Origin: an uncultured Clostridia bacterium
GTDB lineage: Bacteria; Bacillota; Clostridia; Christensenellales; Borkfalkiaceae
Length of the DNA: 16,254 nt
Assembly: GCA_934247855.1 (NCBI GenBank)
Contig: CAKQKA010000036.1
Coordinates: forward strand, 1 to 16,254
Reading direction: 5' to 3'
This document shows positions 6,702-13,164 of this stretch, one piece after another (the first letter of the stretch is position 1; each line of letters opens with the position of its first letter). The notes under the pieces are model-generated. The model did not search any database. It saw nothing but the letters and a program-made list of their open reading frames with translations, and was not told the origin of the DNA. The translations under genes and the position numbers were made by a program.

Positions 6702-6875
6702 TTACTTGTTATGCATTTCGCGGTGTTCGCCCGGCGTTTTTCCGGTATGTTTTTTAAAGACAAGCGAAAAATGGCTTTGTGAGGCAAATACTAAAAACGA
6801 GCCGATCGTGTTTATGTTTTTGTTTGAATATAAGAGTAGTCGGCAATATTTTTTCTGAAATTCTGCACTTATGAA
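6702..6875 (-). pseudogene. Remnant of an AraC-family transcriptional regulator (C-terminal HTH only)
   Basis: A minus-strand frame of 57 codons ends in a stop at 6704-6702. Its last part reads FASQSHFSLVFKKHTGKTP and then GEHRE. This is a clear match to the second helix-turn-helix of AraC/XylS regulators (GF..QSHFSR.FKK.TG.TP..YR). Before it, CRLLLYSNKNINTIGSFLVF fits the preceding helix, with the usual EIA..VGF worn down. An in-frame TGA at 6878-6876 closes the frame, no start codon or ribosome site is present, and the sensor domain and first HTH are absent. The region upstream is now the promoter of the DUF1003 gene. This is a decayed end of a once-longer gene. Confidence 0.8.
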
Positions 6876-6886
6876 TCAGAAAGCGG

Positions 6887-6915
6887 TTGAGTAATACAAA
6901 AGTTCGTGCTATAAT
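6887..6915 (+). promoter_or_regulatory. Sigma-A promoter of the DUF1003 gene
   Basis: TTGAGT (6887-6892) and TATAAT (6910-6915) are separated by 17 bp. The predicted transcription start is near 6922. The -35 box lies about 10 bp beyond the end of the AraC remnant. Confidence 0.75.
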
Positions 6916-7007
6916 ATACTCAAACAAAAAAGCTTTCCTTTAAATGTTGCGATTTGGTAAAAGAAAAATGCCACAAATGCAAGTCGGAAGCGGAAGGATA
7001 TAAAGTA

Positions 7008-7520
7008 ATGAAAGAAAACAGGAAATTGTTAAAAGACGTACTTGACGACATTCGTCAAGACATGAGCGACGAAGAAGTTCTCGGTTTATTGGCAAACCGC
7101 AAGATTTCGGTACGCCCGGAAAGCGAGAAAAAATATACGCTGGGGCAACGAGCTGCAGATACTATTGCAAAATTCGCAGGAAGTTGGGCGTTTATTTTTT
7201 CGTTTACCGGTGTTCTCGTTCTCTGGATGATCGTAAACATACTTATGGCAGCCGGCGCGTTCGATCCGTACCCGTTTATATTGCTCAATCTTGTATTGTC
7301 CTGCGTGGCTGCTATTCAGGCACCGCTCATTATGATGAGCCAGAACCGTCAGGAGGAAAAAGATCGCAGAAGAGCCGAAAACGATTATAAGGTCAACCTG
7401 AAAACGGAAATCATGATTGAGGCTTTGTACGATAAGGTTAATGCTATTCTCTCCAGACAGTCGGCTTTAGAAAAACAATTGCAGGCAAACGAAGACAATA
7501 AGGGCGGGCAAGGCGAGTGA
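7008..7520 (+). CDS. DUF1003 family membrane protein
   Basis: The 170-residue product has a charged N-terminal region, two membrane segments at about 59-83 and 89-110, and a long charged C-terminal helix. The conserved family core runs from LGQRAADTIAKFAGSWAFIF through FDPYPFILLNLVLSCVAAIQAP and LIMMSQNRQEEKDR. This is the DUF1003 signature; the biochemical role of the family is not known. The ATG at 7008 is chosen because GGAAGGA stands 9 nt upstream. The frame also extends to a TTG at 6954 with poor ribosome-site support; that would add 18 residues with a CHKC motif. Some relatives carry N-terminal cysteine pairs, so the longer form is a real alternative. The C-terminus (about 130-160) is likely a coiled coil. 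It is expressed alone from the promoter at 6887. Confidence 0.85.
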   Translation: MKENRKLLKDVLDDIRQDMSDEEVLGLLANRKISVRPESEKKYTLGQRAADTIAKFAGSWAFIFSFTGVLVLWMIVNILMAAGAFDPYPFILLNLVLSCVAAIQAPLIMMSQNRQEEKDRRRAENDYKVNLKTEIMIEALYDKVNAILSRQSALEKQLQANEDNKGGQGE

Positions 7521-7572
7521 GCGCGTTAGCACCGTATACGGTAAAATAGACGACGTATCAGCAAAATTGAGG

Positions 7573-7600
7573 AAGAATAACCGAGGTTGGTTTTATTCTT
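7573..7600 (+). other. Hairpin downstream of the DUF1003 gene
   Basis: AAGAATAACC (7573-7582) can pair with GGTTTTATTCTT (7589-7600), leaving a two-base bulge. No T-run follows. The rest of 7521-7732 holds a 12-bp palindrome ACCGTATACGGT (7531-7542) and a 14-bp one TTGAACCTGTTCAA (7643-7656), but no complete gene that I can support. Confidence 0.35.
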
Positions 7601-7732
7601 TGCTTACATAAGAAAACTTTGATACATTTGTAACCGTGAAATTTGAACCTGTTCAATAATAAAGAAAATTATATGACGATCATGCTGTCTGTTTAGTGGA
7701 AAAGGCATTCCAAACTTGAAAAATAGAACAAA

Positions 7733-7778
7733 AAAACCGCAGATAACGGACTTATAGCCCGACTTTCCGCGGTTTTTT
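7733..7778. terminator. Core-motif repeat, copy F: bidirectional terminator between convergent genes
   Basis: Outer arms ACCGCAGA and TCCGCGGT carry one A-C mismatch. The loop is identical to copies D and E. Six or more A on the left and six T on the right give U-runs in both directions. It ends 2 bp before the stop of the minus-strand regulator at 7780 and lies downstream of the DUF1003 gene. Confidence 0.8.
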
Positions 7779-7779
7779 G

Positions 7780-8022
7780 TTATTCAAGTTCAAGGTATTC
7801 CGATGAAAATACAGGATCGCTCAAAAATTCGGTAACGGTTAAGCCGAAACCCGCCGATAACAACATTACCGTTTTTAAGGTTATGTTCTTATTCCTGCCG
7901 TTCATTATGCACATCATAGACCCGTGCAGTATTCCCGAATTTTGTTCAAGTCGGTAAAGAGTCATATTTTTTTCGGTCAACAAACCGTTTACTCTTGACC
8001 TGACAGCGTCGCAAATCGTCAT
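7780..8022 (-). CDS. Small Cro/CI-type (XRE family) HTH regulator
   Basis: The 80-residue protein is almost entirely one helix-turn-helix domain of the Cro/CI type. Residues 20-45 (MTLYRLEQNSG, then HGSMMCIMNGRNKN) are the recognition region, followed by the supporting helices ITLKTVMLLSAGFGLTVTEFL. Short proteins of this design are frequent in Clostridia and bind DNA as dimers. The start at 8022 is preferred because AAAGGGAGC lies just upstream on the minus strand. A longer in-frame start at 8133 would add a low-complexity extension that crosses a palindrome. It is transcribed divergently from the membrane regulator at 8294. Palindromes at 8043-8055 and 8098-8125 are candidate autoregulatory sites. 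Confidence 0.88.
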   Translation of the reverse strand: MTICDAVRSRVNGLLTEKNMTLYRLEQNSGILHGSMMCIMNGRNKNITLKTVMLLSAGFGLTVTEFLSDPVFSSEYLELE

Positions 8023-8042
8023 TTTTGCTCCCTTTGTTTTGC

Positions 8043-8055
8043 ATGTTTTAAACAT
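8043..8055. promoter_or_regulatory. 13-bp palindrome upstream of the small regulator
   Basis: ATGTTT, one T, then AAACAT form a perfect dyad 20 bp upstream of the minus-strand start codon. Its size and place suit a Cro/CI dimer site, but AT-rich dyads also arise by chance. Confidence 0.4.
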
Positions 8056-8097
8056 TCGCTTTTTTGTGCAAGTAAATAATATCAAACGTATAATATA

Positions 8098-8125
8098 AAA
8101 ATATGTAGATTGACCTACATATTTT
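8098..8125. promoter_or_regulatory. 11-bp perfect inverted repeat between divergent regulators (probable operator)
   Basis: AAAATATGTAG (8098-8108) and CTACATATTTT (8115-8125) are perfect reverse complements separated by 6 bp. The right arm ends 1 bp before the -35 box of the plus-strand promoter at 8127. This is the most obvious operator in the 271-bp divergent region. Which of the two HTH proteins binds it cannot be told from sequence. Confidence 0.65.
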
Positions 8126-8126
8126 G

Positions 8127-8155
8127 TTGACATTTTTTTGTTAAAAGTTTACAAT
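8127..8155 (+). promoter_or_regulatory. Sigma-A promoter of the membrane regulator / surface protein unit
   Basis: TTGACA (8127-8132) and TACAAT (8150-8155) are separated by 17 bp. The predicted start near 8162 gives a leader of about 130 nt before the ATG at 8294. The inverted repeat at 8098-8125 abuts the -35 box. Confidence 0.75.
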
Positions 8156-8293
8156 AAAAACCGAAATTGTGTTTTTTTAGGCTTGAATAAACAAAATGTA
8201 TAGGAAATAAACAGATTGTTGAGCGAAAAAAGCAAACAAAGCGTTGAAATTGTGCTAAAATCAAGGCAACAACTCAAAAGGAAGGAAATCATT

Positions 8294-9169
8294 ATGTTAT
8301 CTCAAAACATAAAAAAGCTGCGCATTAGCAGAGGAATGACGCAAAAAGAACTTGCCGAAAAATTGCACGTTACCCCGCAAGCCGTTTCCAGATGGGAAAA
8401 CGGCGAAGTCGAACCGTCTGTTTCCACAATCGGAGAAATGGCTGATATTTTCGGGGTAACCGCCGATGAAATAATCGGCGGTGAAAGAACCGTCAAAAAA
8501 GAAACGGCTGCCACAGATGTTGCGGGTGTCGGTGAAAGTGCAGGCGAAGAAGCATCGAAACCTGCCGAAACCGTGGTTCACTCCTTTGTTTACGGCGTTT
8601 GTCAGCTTTGCGGCAAACCAATAACCGATCATGGAGATCTTGTTAAAAAGACTTTTTCAAGAAGAGGTCGTTCTTCCGAGAAAATCTATTGCAAAAAATG
8701 CGCCGACATGCTTAGCGAACATGAAAAAAGAGAAAGAATCGCTTATGCTGTGCGCCAAAGAAAACGTTCTTTTATCTGGGGCGGGTTGATTGCCGCGCTT
8801 GTAACTGCTATTGCCGTTTATTTTGCGGCAAAATACTCGAATGCGGGCGGAATAATTCTTTCTATAATCGGCGGAATAGCGACGTTTGCTTTTGTTTCTT
8901 GTTTGTTTTTAAAAAATAATTTTATAGAAGACGTTTTTTTGGGCATTGCCGAGTGGGGTGCGGTAAAATTTCCCGGACTTATTTTTTCTTTCGATTTAGA
9001 CGGTATCGCATGGCTTATCGGAATGAAAATATTGTTTGCTATTCTCGGTTTTTTAATCGGGTTCGCGGTGATATGTCTTGCTACGGCGGTGTGTCTTATA
9101 TTAAGTTTGTTCGTTTATCCGTTCGCGTTGAATAAAAGCATACATAAACCCGAAGAAACGGAAGCGTAA
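8294..9169 (+). CDS. Membrane-tethered XRE-type HTH protein with a zinc-ribbon-like motif
   Basis: The 291-residue protein has three parts. Residues 5-60 form a Cro/CI HTH (TQKELAEKLHVTPQAVSRWENG). A flexible acidic linker (about 66-97) leads to a four-cysteine motif, CQLC at 103-106 and CKKC at 133-136, likely to bind zinc. Residues 160-278 hold about four membrane segments. It therefore looks like a DNA-binding protein fixed to the membrane. The ATG at 8294 follows GGAAGGAA; the upstream in-frame TTG at 8216 lacks a ribosome site. The surface protein gene starts 41 bp downstream with no terminator between, so the two are probably one operon. XRE proteins with C-terminal membrane segments are known in Firmicutes; the function of this one is unknown. 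Control of its own operon in response to envelope state is inference. Confidence 0.85.
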   Translation: MLSQNIKKLRISRGMTQKELAEKLHVTPQAVSRWENGEVEPSVSTIGEMADIFGVTADEIIGGERTVKKETAATDVAGVGESAGEEASKPAETVVHSFVYGVCQLCGKPITDHGDLVKKTFSRRGRSSEKIYCKKCADMLSEHEKRERIAYAVRQRKRSFIWGGLIAALVTAIAVYFAAKYSNAGGIILSIIGGIATFAFVSCLFLKNNFIEDVFLGIAEWGAVKFPGLIFSFDLDGIAWLIGMKILFAILGFLIGFAVICLATAVCLILSLFVYPFALNKSIHKPEETEA

Positions 9170-9210
9170 TAAAAACAAAAATTAAAAAAGAGATAAAAAA
9201 AGGAGCGTTC

Positions 9211-11610
9211 ATGAAGAAAAACCTTATTATCGGGCTTATAGCCCTACTTATTGTTATTGCTGTGGCTGTTACGGTCGTGCTTGTAATTCCCAAAAGCGGC
9301 GGGAACGAGCAATCTTCTTCGGCTGATTCATCGGACATAGAAGAAAAACAAGATTACGATATGTCCGACGTTTGTTGGACTTATTCCGAAAAATTCGTGT
9401 ATGACGGCGAGGCTAAAAAGATAGAACTTACGGGGTTACCCGACGGAGTTACGGTGAAAAGTTATACCGATAACGAAAAAACCGATGCGGGTAAGTATAC
9501 GGCTAAAGCTATTCTTTCTTACGACGATAAAAACTATAACGAACCGACTGTTCCCGCTTGCGATTGGGAGATAGGCAAAGCATACATAACGGGTATAGAA
9601 TTTGCAAGCAAAACATTCGAATACGACGAGCAAACGCATCATCTCGAGGCGGTAGGCAATATTCCCGCGGATTCGGATGTTGTTATCAGTTACGACGGCG
9701 AAGAAATCGACGGCGTGACCGAAGTCGGCGAGTACGAAGTAACTTTGGAAATTAAAAACAAAAACTATTTCGATTATACCGACAGCGCAAAGCTGACCAT
9801 TCGTTCAACCGAAAAAATGCTGTACAGCATCGTTTCTTCGGACGGGGTTTATTTTCAGAATGCGCTTGACGATGATAAAATGTATTTGTATTCGGGCGGC
9901 AGTCTTGTAAAAATAAATAACGATTTACCCAAATATCTTTGCGCGGACGGCAATAAAATTTATTATCAAAGTTCGAGTTTGTTTTCGGGGGCGATCAAGC
10001 AGTACGACAAAACGAATAAATCATCGGTTTTGATTTCGGTCGCGGGCGAATGGCTCACCGTTGACGGCGAGTATTTATATTATGCGGTAAACAACGTTTT
10101 AATCAATAAAGAACTTAACGGCATATACAGGGTTAAAACGGACGGTACGGGCGAGGCGGTCAGGTTAGTTAAAACGCGGGCGGAGTATTTAATTCTTTGC
10201 GGCGGAAAAATCTACTATTCCAACCCGGACGACTACGGCAGACTTTACTCCGTGTCGGAGACTTCCGTCGAGGCAGAAACCGGCAAAAAGATTTCCGACG
10301 AAAAATGCAGTTACATTATAACGGACGGAACAAACTTATATTTCAACTCCGCAAAAATGACGGCGGGCGTGCCGGTTGCTGCGGCGATAAGAAAATATGT
10401 TCCGTCCACGGGAGCAAACATAAAACTGACGACCGATTCTGGTAAATACCTTACAAAATATCAAAACTTTTTGTATTACGTGAACGACGATTTGCTTACG
10501 GGTTCGCTTTTCGGTGACGGAATATACAGGGTAAGCGTATTGTCGACCGCCGATACGAATACGTCGGGAACGAAAATTTTGTCCGCAGAAAATAACGGGT
10601 ATTCCTCGCTCGCACAGGACGGCTCTTCTCTATATTATTACAAACTGAACGACAAACATTTTTATTCGTACGATTTGGACAGCGGAAACGAAAAGGATCT
10701 TATGAAAGATTTTGTCGTACAGGAAGAAAAGGTTGCGCCGTCCGGGTATTCGTTCGTAACCGATTACAACGGTGAAATTTATTATACCGATCCGCTTGAC
10801 GGCAACTGTTTGTATAAATACAACGCAAAAAGCAGAAAGAAATTTAAAGTGCTGGCGGACAACGTTTCCAATGCATATTTTTACAACGGGTACATGTATT
10901 ATTCCACATATGTAGTTACGAACTACGCTTTGTGGAGGATGAATCTTAAAACCAACGAAACGCAAAAGATTGCAACCTGTCGTTGCGATAACCTGATTTT
11001 TGACGGCGATACGATTTATTGCATAAAGGTCGGTTCGGCATATAACAACAAAATCGTAAAAATGGGGCTTGACGGCAGCAACCTTACGGAAATTTACAAC
11101 GATAAAAATCTTTGGGTGAAAAGCCTTGAACTGCAGGGAGATTATTTATACTTTACGATAAATCCCGCGTTCGGCAAAAAATATGCGTACAGATATAATC
11201 TGAAAAGCGGAGTTTCCGAAAATCTGAACCTGCGTTCCGATCAGTTGGTTGTCGGCGGCGATAAAATCTATTATTACGATATCGACGATAATGAGATTAA
11301 AAGTTCCGACCTTGACGGAAAGAACATTAAAACAATCGTTAAAAACGTGAAAATCAACGATATGAAGATTGCGGACGGCAAGTTGTACTATTCGTCGTCG
11401 GCAAAGACGGTAGGTTTTTATTCTCTTATTCTCGGCGACGGCACGCCGGTAAAAATAAGCGACAAAGCCGCACACGGCATTTGCATTACGCAAAAAGGCG
11501 TTTATTTCCTTCAGTCGGCGGTAGGGTATAGCAACGATTATCCCGTGCAAACAAGCGGGTATGACGGCAAACTGTATGCGTTTGACGGAAAGACGGTAAA
11601 GGCGTTATAA
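9211..11610 (+). CDS. Surface protein with MBG-like repeats and DUF5050-like propeller region
   Basis: The 799-residue protein begins with a signal anchor (MKKNLIIGLIALLIVIAVAV...) and no lipobox or clear cleavage site, followed by a serine-rich spacer. Two MBG-type beta domains follow at about 55-122 (FVYDGEAKKIELTGLPDG, then TDAGKYTAKAIL) and about 126-198 (EVGEYEVTLEIKNKNY). From about 205 to the end, strands recur of the type DGNKIYYQSS, GGKIYYSN, NGEIYYTDPLDG and GGDKIYYYDID. These match DUF5050-like repeats that fold as a beta-propeller. The protein is probably displayed outside the membrane; a binding or sensing role is inference. AGGAG precedes the ATG by 7-8 nt. It is co-transcribed with the membrane HTH protein and is followed by a terminator at 11626. 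Confidence 0.82.
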   Translation: MKKNLIIGLIALLIVIAVAVTVVLVIPKSGGNEQSSSADSSDIEEKQDYDMSDVCWTYSEKFVYDGEAKKIELTGLPDGVTVKSYTDNEKTDAGKYTAKAILSYDDKNYNEPTVPACDWEIGKAYITGIEFASKTFEYDEQTHHLEAVGNIPADSDVVISYDGEEIDGVTEVGEYEVTLEIKNKNYFDYTDSAKLTIRSTEKMLYSIVSSDGVYFQNALDDDKMYLYSGGSLVKINNDLPKYLCADGNKIYYQSSSLFSGAIKQYDKTNKSSVLISVAGEWLTVDGEYLYYAVNNVLINKELNGIYRVKTDGTGEAVRLVKTRAEYLILCGGKIYYSNPDDYGRLYSVSETSVEAETGKKISDEKCSYIITDGTNLYFNSAKMTAGVPVAAAIRKYVPSTGANIKLTTDSGKYLTKYQNFLYYVNDDLLTGSLFGDGIYRVSVLSTADTNTSGTKILSAENNGYSSLAQDGSSLYYYKLNDKHFYSYDLDSGNEKDLMKDFVVQEEKVAPSGYSFVTDYNGEIYYTDPLDGNCLYKYNAKSRKKFKVLADNVSNAYFYNGYMYYSTYVVTNYALWRMNLKTNETQKIATCRCDNLIFDGDTIYCIKVGSAYNNKIVKMGLDGSNLTEIYNDKNLWVKSLELQGDYLYFTINPAFGKKYAYRYNLKSGVSENLNLRSDQLVVGGDKIYYYDIDDNEIKSSDLDGKNIKTIVKNVKINDMKIADGKLYYSSSAKTVGFYSLILGDGTPVKISDKAAHGICITQKGVYFLQSAVGYSNDYPVQTSGYDGKLYAFDGKTVKAL

Positions 11611-11625
11611 AAAGAACATCGAAAT

Positions 11626-11660
11626 GGCGCAGGCTGATATTCGGCTTGCGCCTTTTCCTT
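11626..11660 (+). terminator. Intrinsic terminator after the surface protein gene
   Basis: GGCGCAGGC (11626-11634) pairs with GCTTGCGCC (11644-11652) over 9 bp including one G-U, followed by TTTTCCTT. It starts 15 bp after the stop codon. It is unlike the core-motif terminators at the other gene ends in this window. Confidence 0.8.
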
Positions 11661-11671
11661 AATATGATCAT

Positions 11672-11804
11672 GCGCACGTATGTATGAGTGATAGCGTGCG
11701 CGGTTACGTCCGCGCGAGTATGCGCATATAGGCGAACTCGAAACCGACACGTAAACCGCACGCGGTTTCGCACGCGGGAATTTACGTATCGAAAAAAATT
11801 TTTT
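11672..11804. other. GC-rich hairpin block between the surface gene terminator and the S10 promoter
   Basis: GCGCACG (11672-11678) pairs with CGTGCGC (11695-11701). GCGCGG (11698-11703) pairs with CCGCGC (11710-11715). TATGCGCATA (11719-11728) is a palindrome. Arms at 11745-11755 and 11781-11791 (CGACACGTAAA / TTTACGTATCG, 10 of 11 paired) enclose a second CCGC/GCGG stem and are followed by seven A and six T. No gene is visible here. The last hairpin could act as an extra transcription barrier before the ribosomal operon. Confidence 0.45.
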
Positions 11805-11841
11805 AATTATGCAACTTTTTTTAAAAACAGCCGAAAAACAG

Positions 11842-11870
11842 TTGACTCATATTGACGAATGAGTTATTAT
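11842..11870 (+). promoter_or_regulatory. Promoter of the S10 ribosomal-protein operon
   Basis: TTGACT (11842-11847) and TATTAT (11865-11870) are separated by 17 bp. The predicted transcription start near 11877 gives a leader of about 290 nt before rpsJ. An ACTCAT (11845-11850) / ATGAGT (11859-11864) dyad overlaps the -35 box and fills the spacer. Confidence 0.7.
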
Positions 11871-11876
11871 GATTAG

Positions 11877-12169
11877 GCTGTGTAATTTGGGTTGAGATGG
11901 AAAGTTACTTAAACCGCACTTCGCTTCGGGACTCCGGAACCCCGTACGAAAACCGACGGAAGATAATTTTCATTGACAAACGTGAAGGCTTGACCTTTGC
12001 GACTAACCGACCCTCGGACGATAGGAGTCATCTGCTTTAAACACACAGCGCAGGTGATTTTTTTATTGCCGACAGGTCGACACACACGGCAAAGTTGTAA
12101 CTTCTCCGAAAAACACACAAAGAGCCATTTGAGCGGGGAAGAAAAGTTAGTATAAAAAGGAGTAAAAAA
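11877..12169 (+). ncRNA. Structured 5' leader of the S10 operon (candidate cis-regulatory RNA)
   Basis: This stretch of about 290 nt has no convincing reading frame but several hairpins: AAGG/CCTT near 11987, CCGA/TCGG near 12008, the T-tract hairpin at 12028-12064, TTGCCG (12066-12071) with CGGCAA (12087-12092), and CTTCTCC (12101-12107) with GGGGAAG (12135-12141). E. coli uses a long S10 leader bound by L4 for feedback control. Whether this unrelated-looking leader does something similar is inference. Boundaries are set by the predicted transcription start and the rpsJ ATG. Confidence 0.5.
12028..12064 (+). terminator. Terminator-like hairpin inside the S10 leader (possible attenuator)
   Basis: TCATCTGC (12028-12035) pairs with GCAGGTGA (12050-12057) over 8 bp with one U-G, around a 14-nt loop, and is followed at once by seven T (12058-12064). 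It stands about 105 nt before rpsJ and downstream of the predicted promoter. Upstream GACTCC (about 11929-11936) is complementary to GGAGTC (12024-12029), which overlaps the 5' arm and could form a competing pairing. Confidence 0.6.
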
Positions 12170-12469
12170 ATGGCAGGACAAAAAATCAGAATCAAACTTG
12201 CGGCATACGATCACGAAATGGTCGATCAGGCAACACAAAGAATCGTTGAAACGATGAAGAAAGCCGGCGCGAAAGTAAGCGGACCTATCCCTCTCCCCAC
12301 CGAGAAAGAAATCGTAACCATCCTTCGTTCGCCGCATAAGTACAAAGACAGTCGCGAACAGTTCGAAATCAGAACTTATAAGAGACTTATCGACGTTTAT
12401 TCGACAAACGCGAAGATACTTGAAAGCATTCATCTTCCCGCGGGCGTCGACGTAAAAATAAAGCTGTAA
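12170..12469 (+). CDS. rpsJ: 30S ribosomal protein S10
   Basis: The 99-residue product is a full-length S10, a small-subunit head protein that in many bacteria also takes part in transcription antitermination with NusB. Family blocks are visible: IRIKLAAYDHEMVDQA at the start, then VSGPIPLPTEKEIVTILRSPHKYKDSREQFEIRTYKRLIDV and the DVKIKL end. The ATG is preceded by AAAAAGGAG at 7-8 nt. It is the first gene of the S10 operon, 27 bp before rplC. In the E. coli order, too, S10 leads this cluster. Nothing in the protein is unusual. Confidence 0.98.
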   Translation: MAGQKIRIKLAAYDHEMVDQATQRIVETMKKAGAKVSGPIPLPTEKEIVTILRSPHKYKDSREQFEIRTYKRLIDVYSTNAKILESIHLPAGVDVKIKL

Positions 12470-12496
12470 GCAAATCGCAGGAGGTGAACTTTATCA

Positions 12497-13150
12497 ATGA
12501 ATAAAGCAATCATAGGTAAGAAGTTAGGCATGACCCAGATCTTTTTCGACAGTGCTGAAGACAAAAAGAACAGAGGAAAAGTAATCCCGGTAACAGTCGT
12601 GCAGGCAGGTCCTTGTCCCGTAGTACAGGTCAAGACGGTTGAGAAAGACGGATATTCTTCCGTTAAGGTAGCTTTCCAGAAAGTTTCCGAAAAAGAACTC
12701 AACAAACCCGAACTCGGACAATTCAAGAAAGCGGGTTTGGAACCGCATAAGTATCTCAAAGAATTCAGGCTCGAAAACGCAGCCGAATACGGTGTAGGAA
12801 AAGTCATTACGGTCGAAGCTTTCGCCGCGGGCGATAAAGTCGACGTAGTAGGCATCACCAAAGGTCACGGATTTTCGGGCGTTATCAAACGCTGGAATCA
12901 GCACAGACTTAAAGAAACGCACGGCGTAGGCCCCGTTCACAGAGAAGTAGGTTCGATGAGCGCGAACAGCTCCCCGTCGAGAGTATTCAAGAATAAACAC
13001 CTCGCAGGTCAGTATGGTCACGAACAGGTAACGATCCAGAATCTCGAAATCGTAAGAGTCGACGCCGCAAGAAACGTACTGCTTATCAAGGGCGCGATTC
13101 CCGGACCTAAGGGCGGCATCGTCTGCATCAGCAACAGCGTAAAAGGCTAA
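12497..13150 (+). CDS. rplC: 50S ribosomal protein L3
   Basis: The 217-residue product has the usual length of L3, an early-assembling large-subunit protein whose loop reaches toward the peptidyl-transferase centre. It opens with IIGKKLGMTQIF and has the KGHGFSGVIKRW block. It ends with VTIQNLEIVRVDAARNVLLIKGAIPGPKGG. The central loop reads GPVHREVGSMSANSSPSRVFKNKHLAGQYGHE in the positions where most bacteria have a HR.PGSIG....PGRVFKGKKMAG.MGNE pattern, so it is a divergent version. AGGAGGTG stands about 10 nt before the ATG. It is 14 bp upstream of rplD. Confidence 0.97.
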   Translation: MNKAIIGKKLGMTQIFFDSAEDKKNRGKVIPVTVVQAGPCPVVQVKTVEKDGYSSVKVAFQKVSEKELNKPELGQFKKAGLEPHKYLKEFRLENAAEYGVGKVITVEAFAAGDKVDVVGITKGHGFSGVIKRWNQHRLKETHGVGPVHREVGSMSANSSPSRVFKNKHLAGQYGHEQVTIQNLEIVRVDAARNVLLIKGAIPGPKGGIVCISNSVKG

Positions 13151-13164
13151 GGAGATAAAGGACA

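Noticed and set aside
8240..8260. Extended -10-like TGCTAAAAT before the membrane regulator
   Set aside because: No -35 box stands at the right distance, and the promoter at 8127-8155 is much stronger.
9226..9247. GGGCTTATAGCCC inside the surface protein gene as a seventh copy of the core-motif repeat
   Set aside because: It lacks the GATAA part and encodes the membrane segment IIGLIALL with the preferred codons of this genome. A similar GGGCTTATAG also occurs in the serine-lyase gene for the same reason.
12129..12156. TTGAGC ... TATAAA as a second promoter before rpsJ
   Set aside because: The spacing is 16 bp, but transcription would start at about 12163, inside or after the ribosome site, leaving no usable leader. 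The promoter at 11842 is better.
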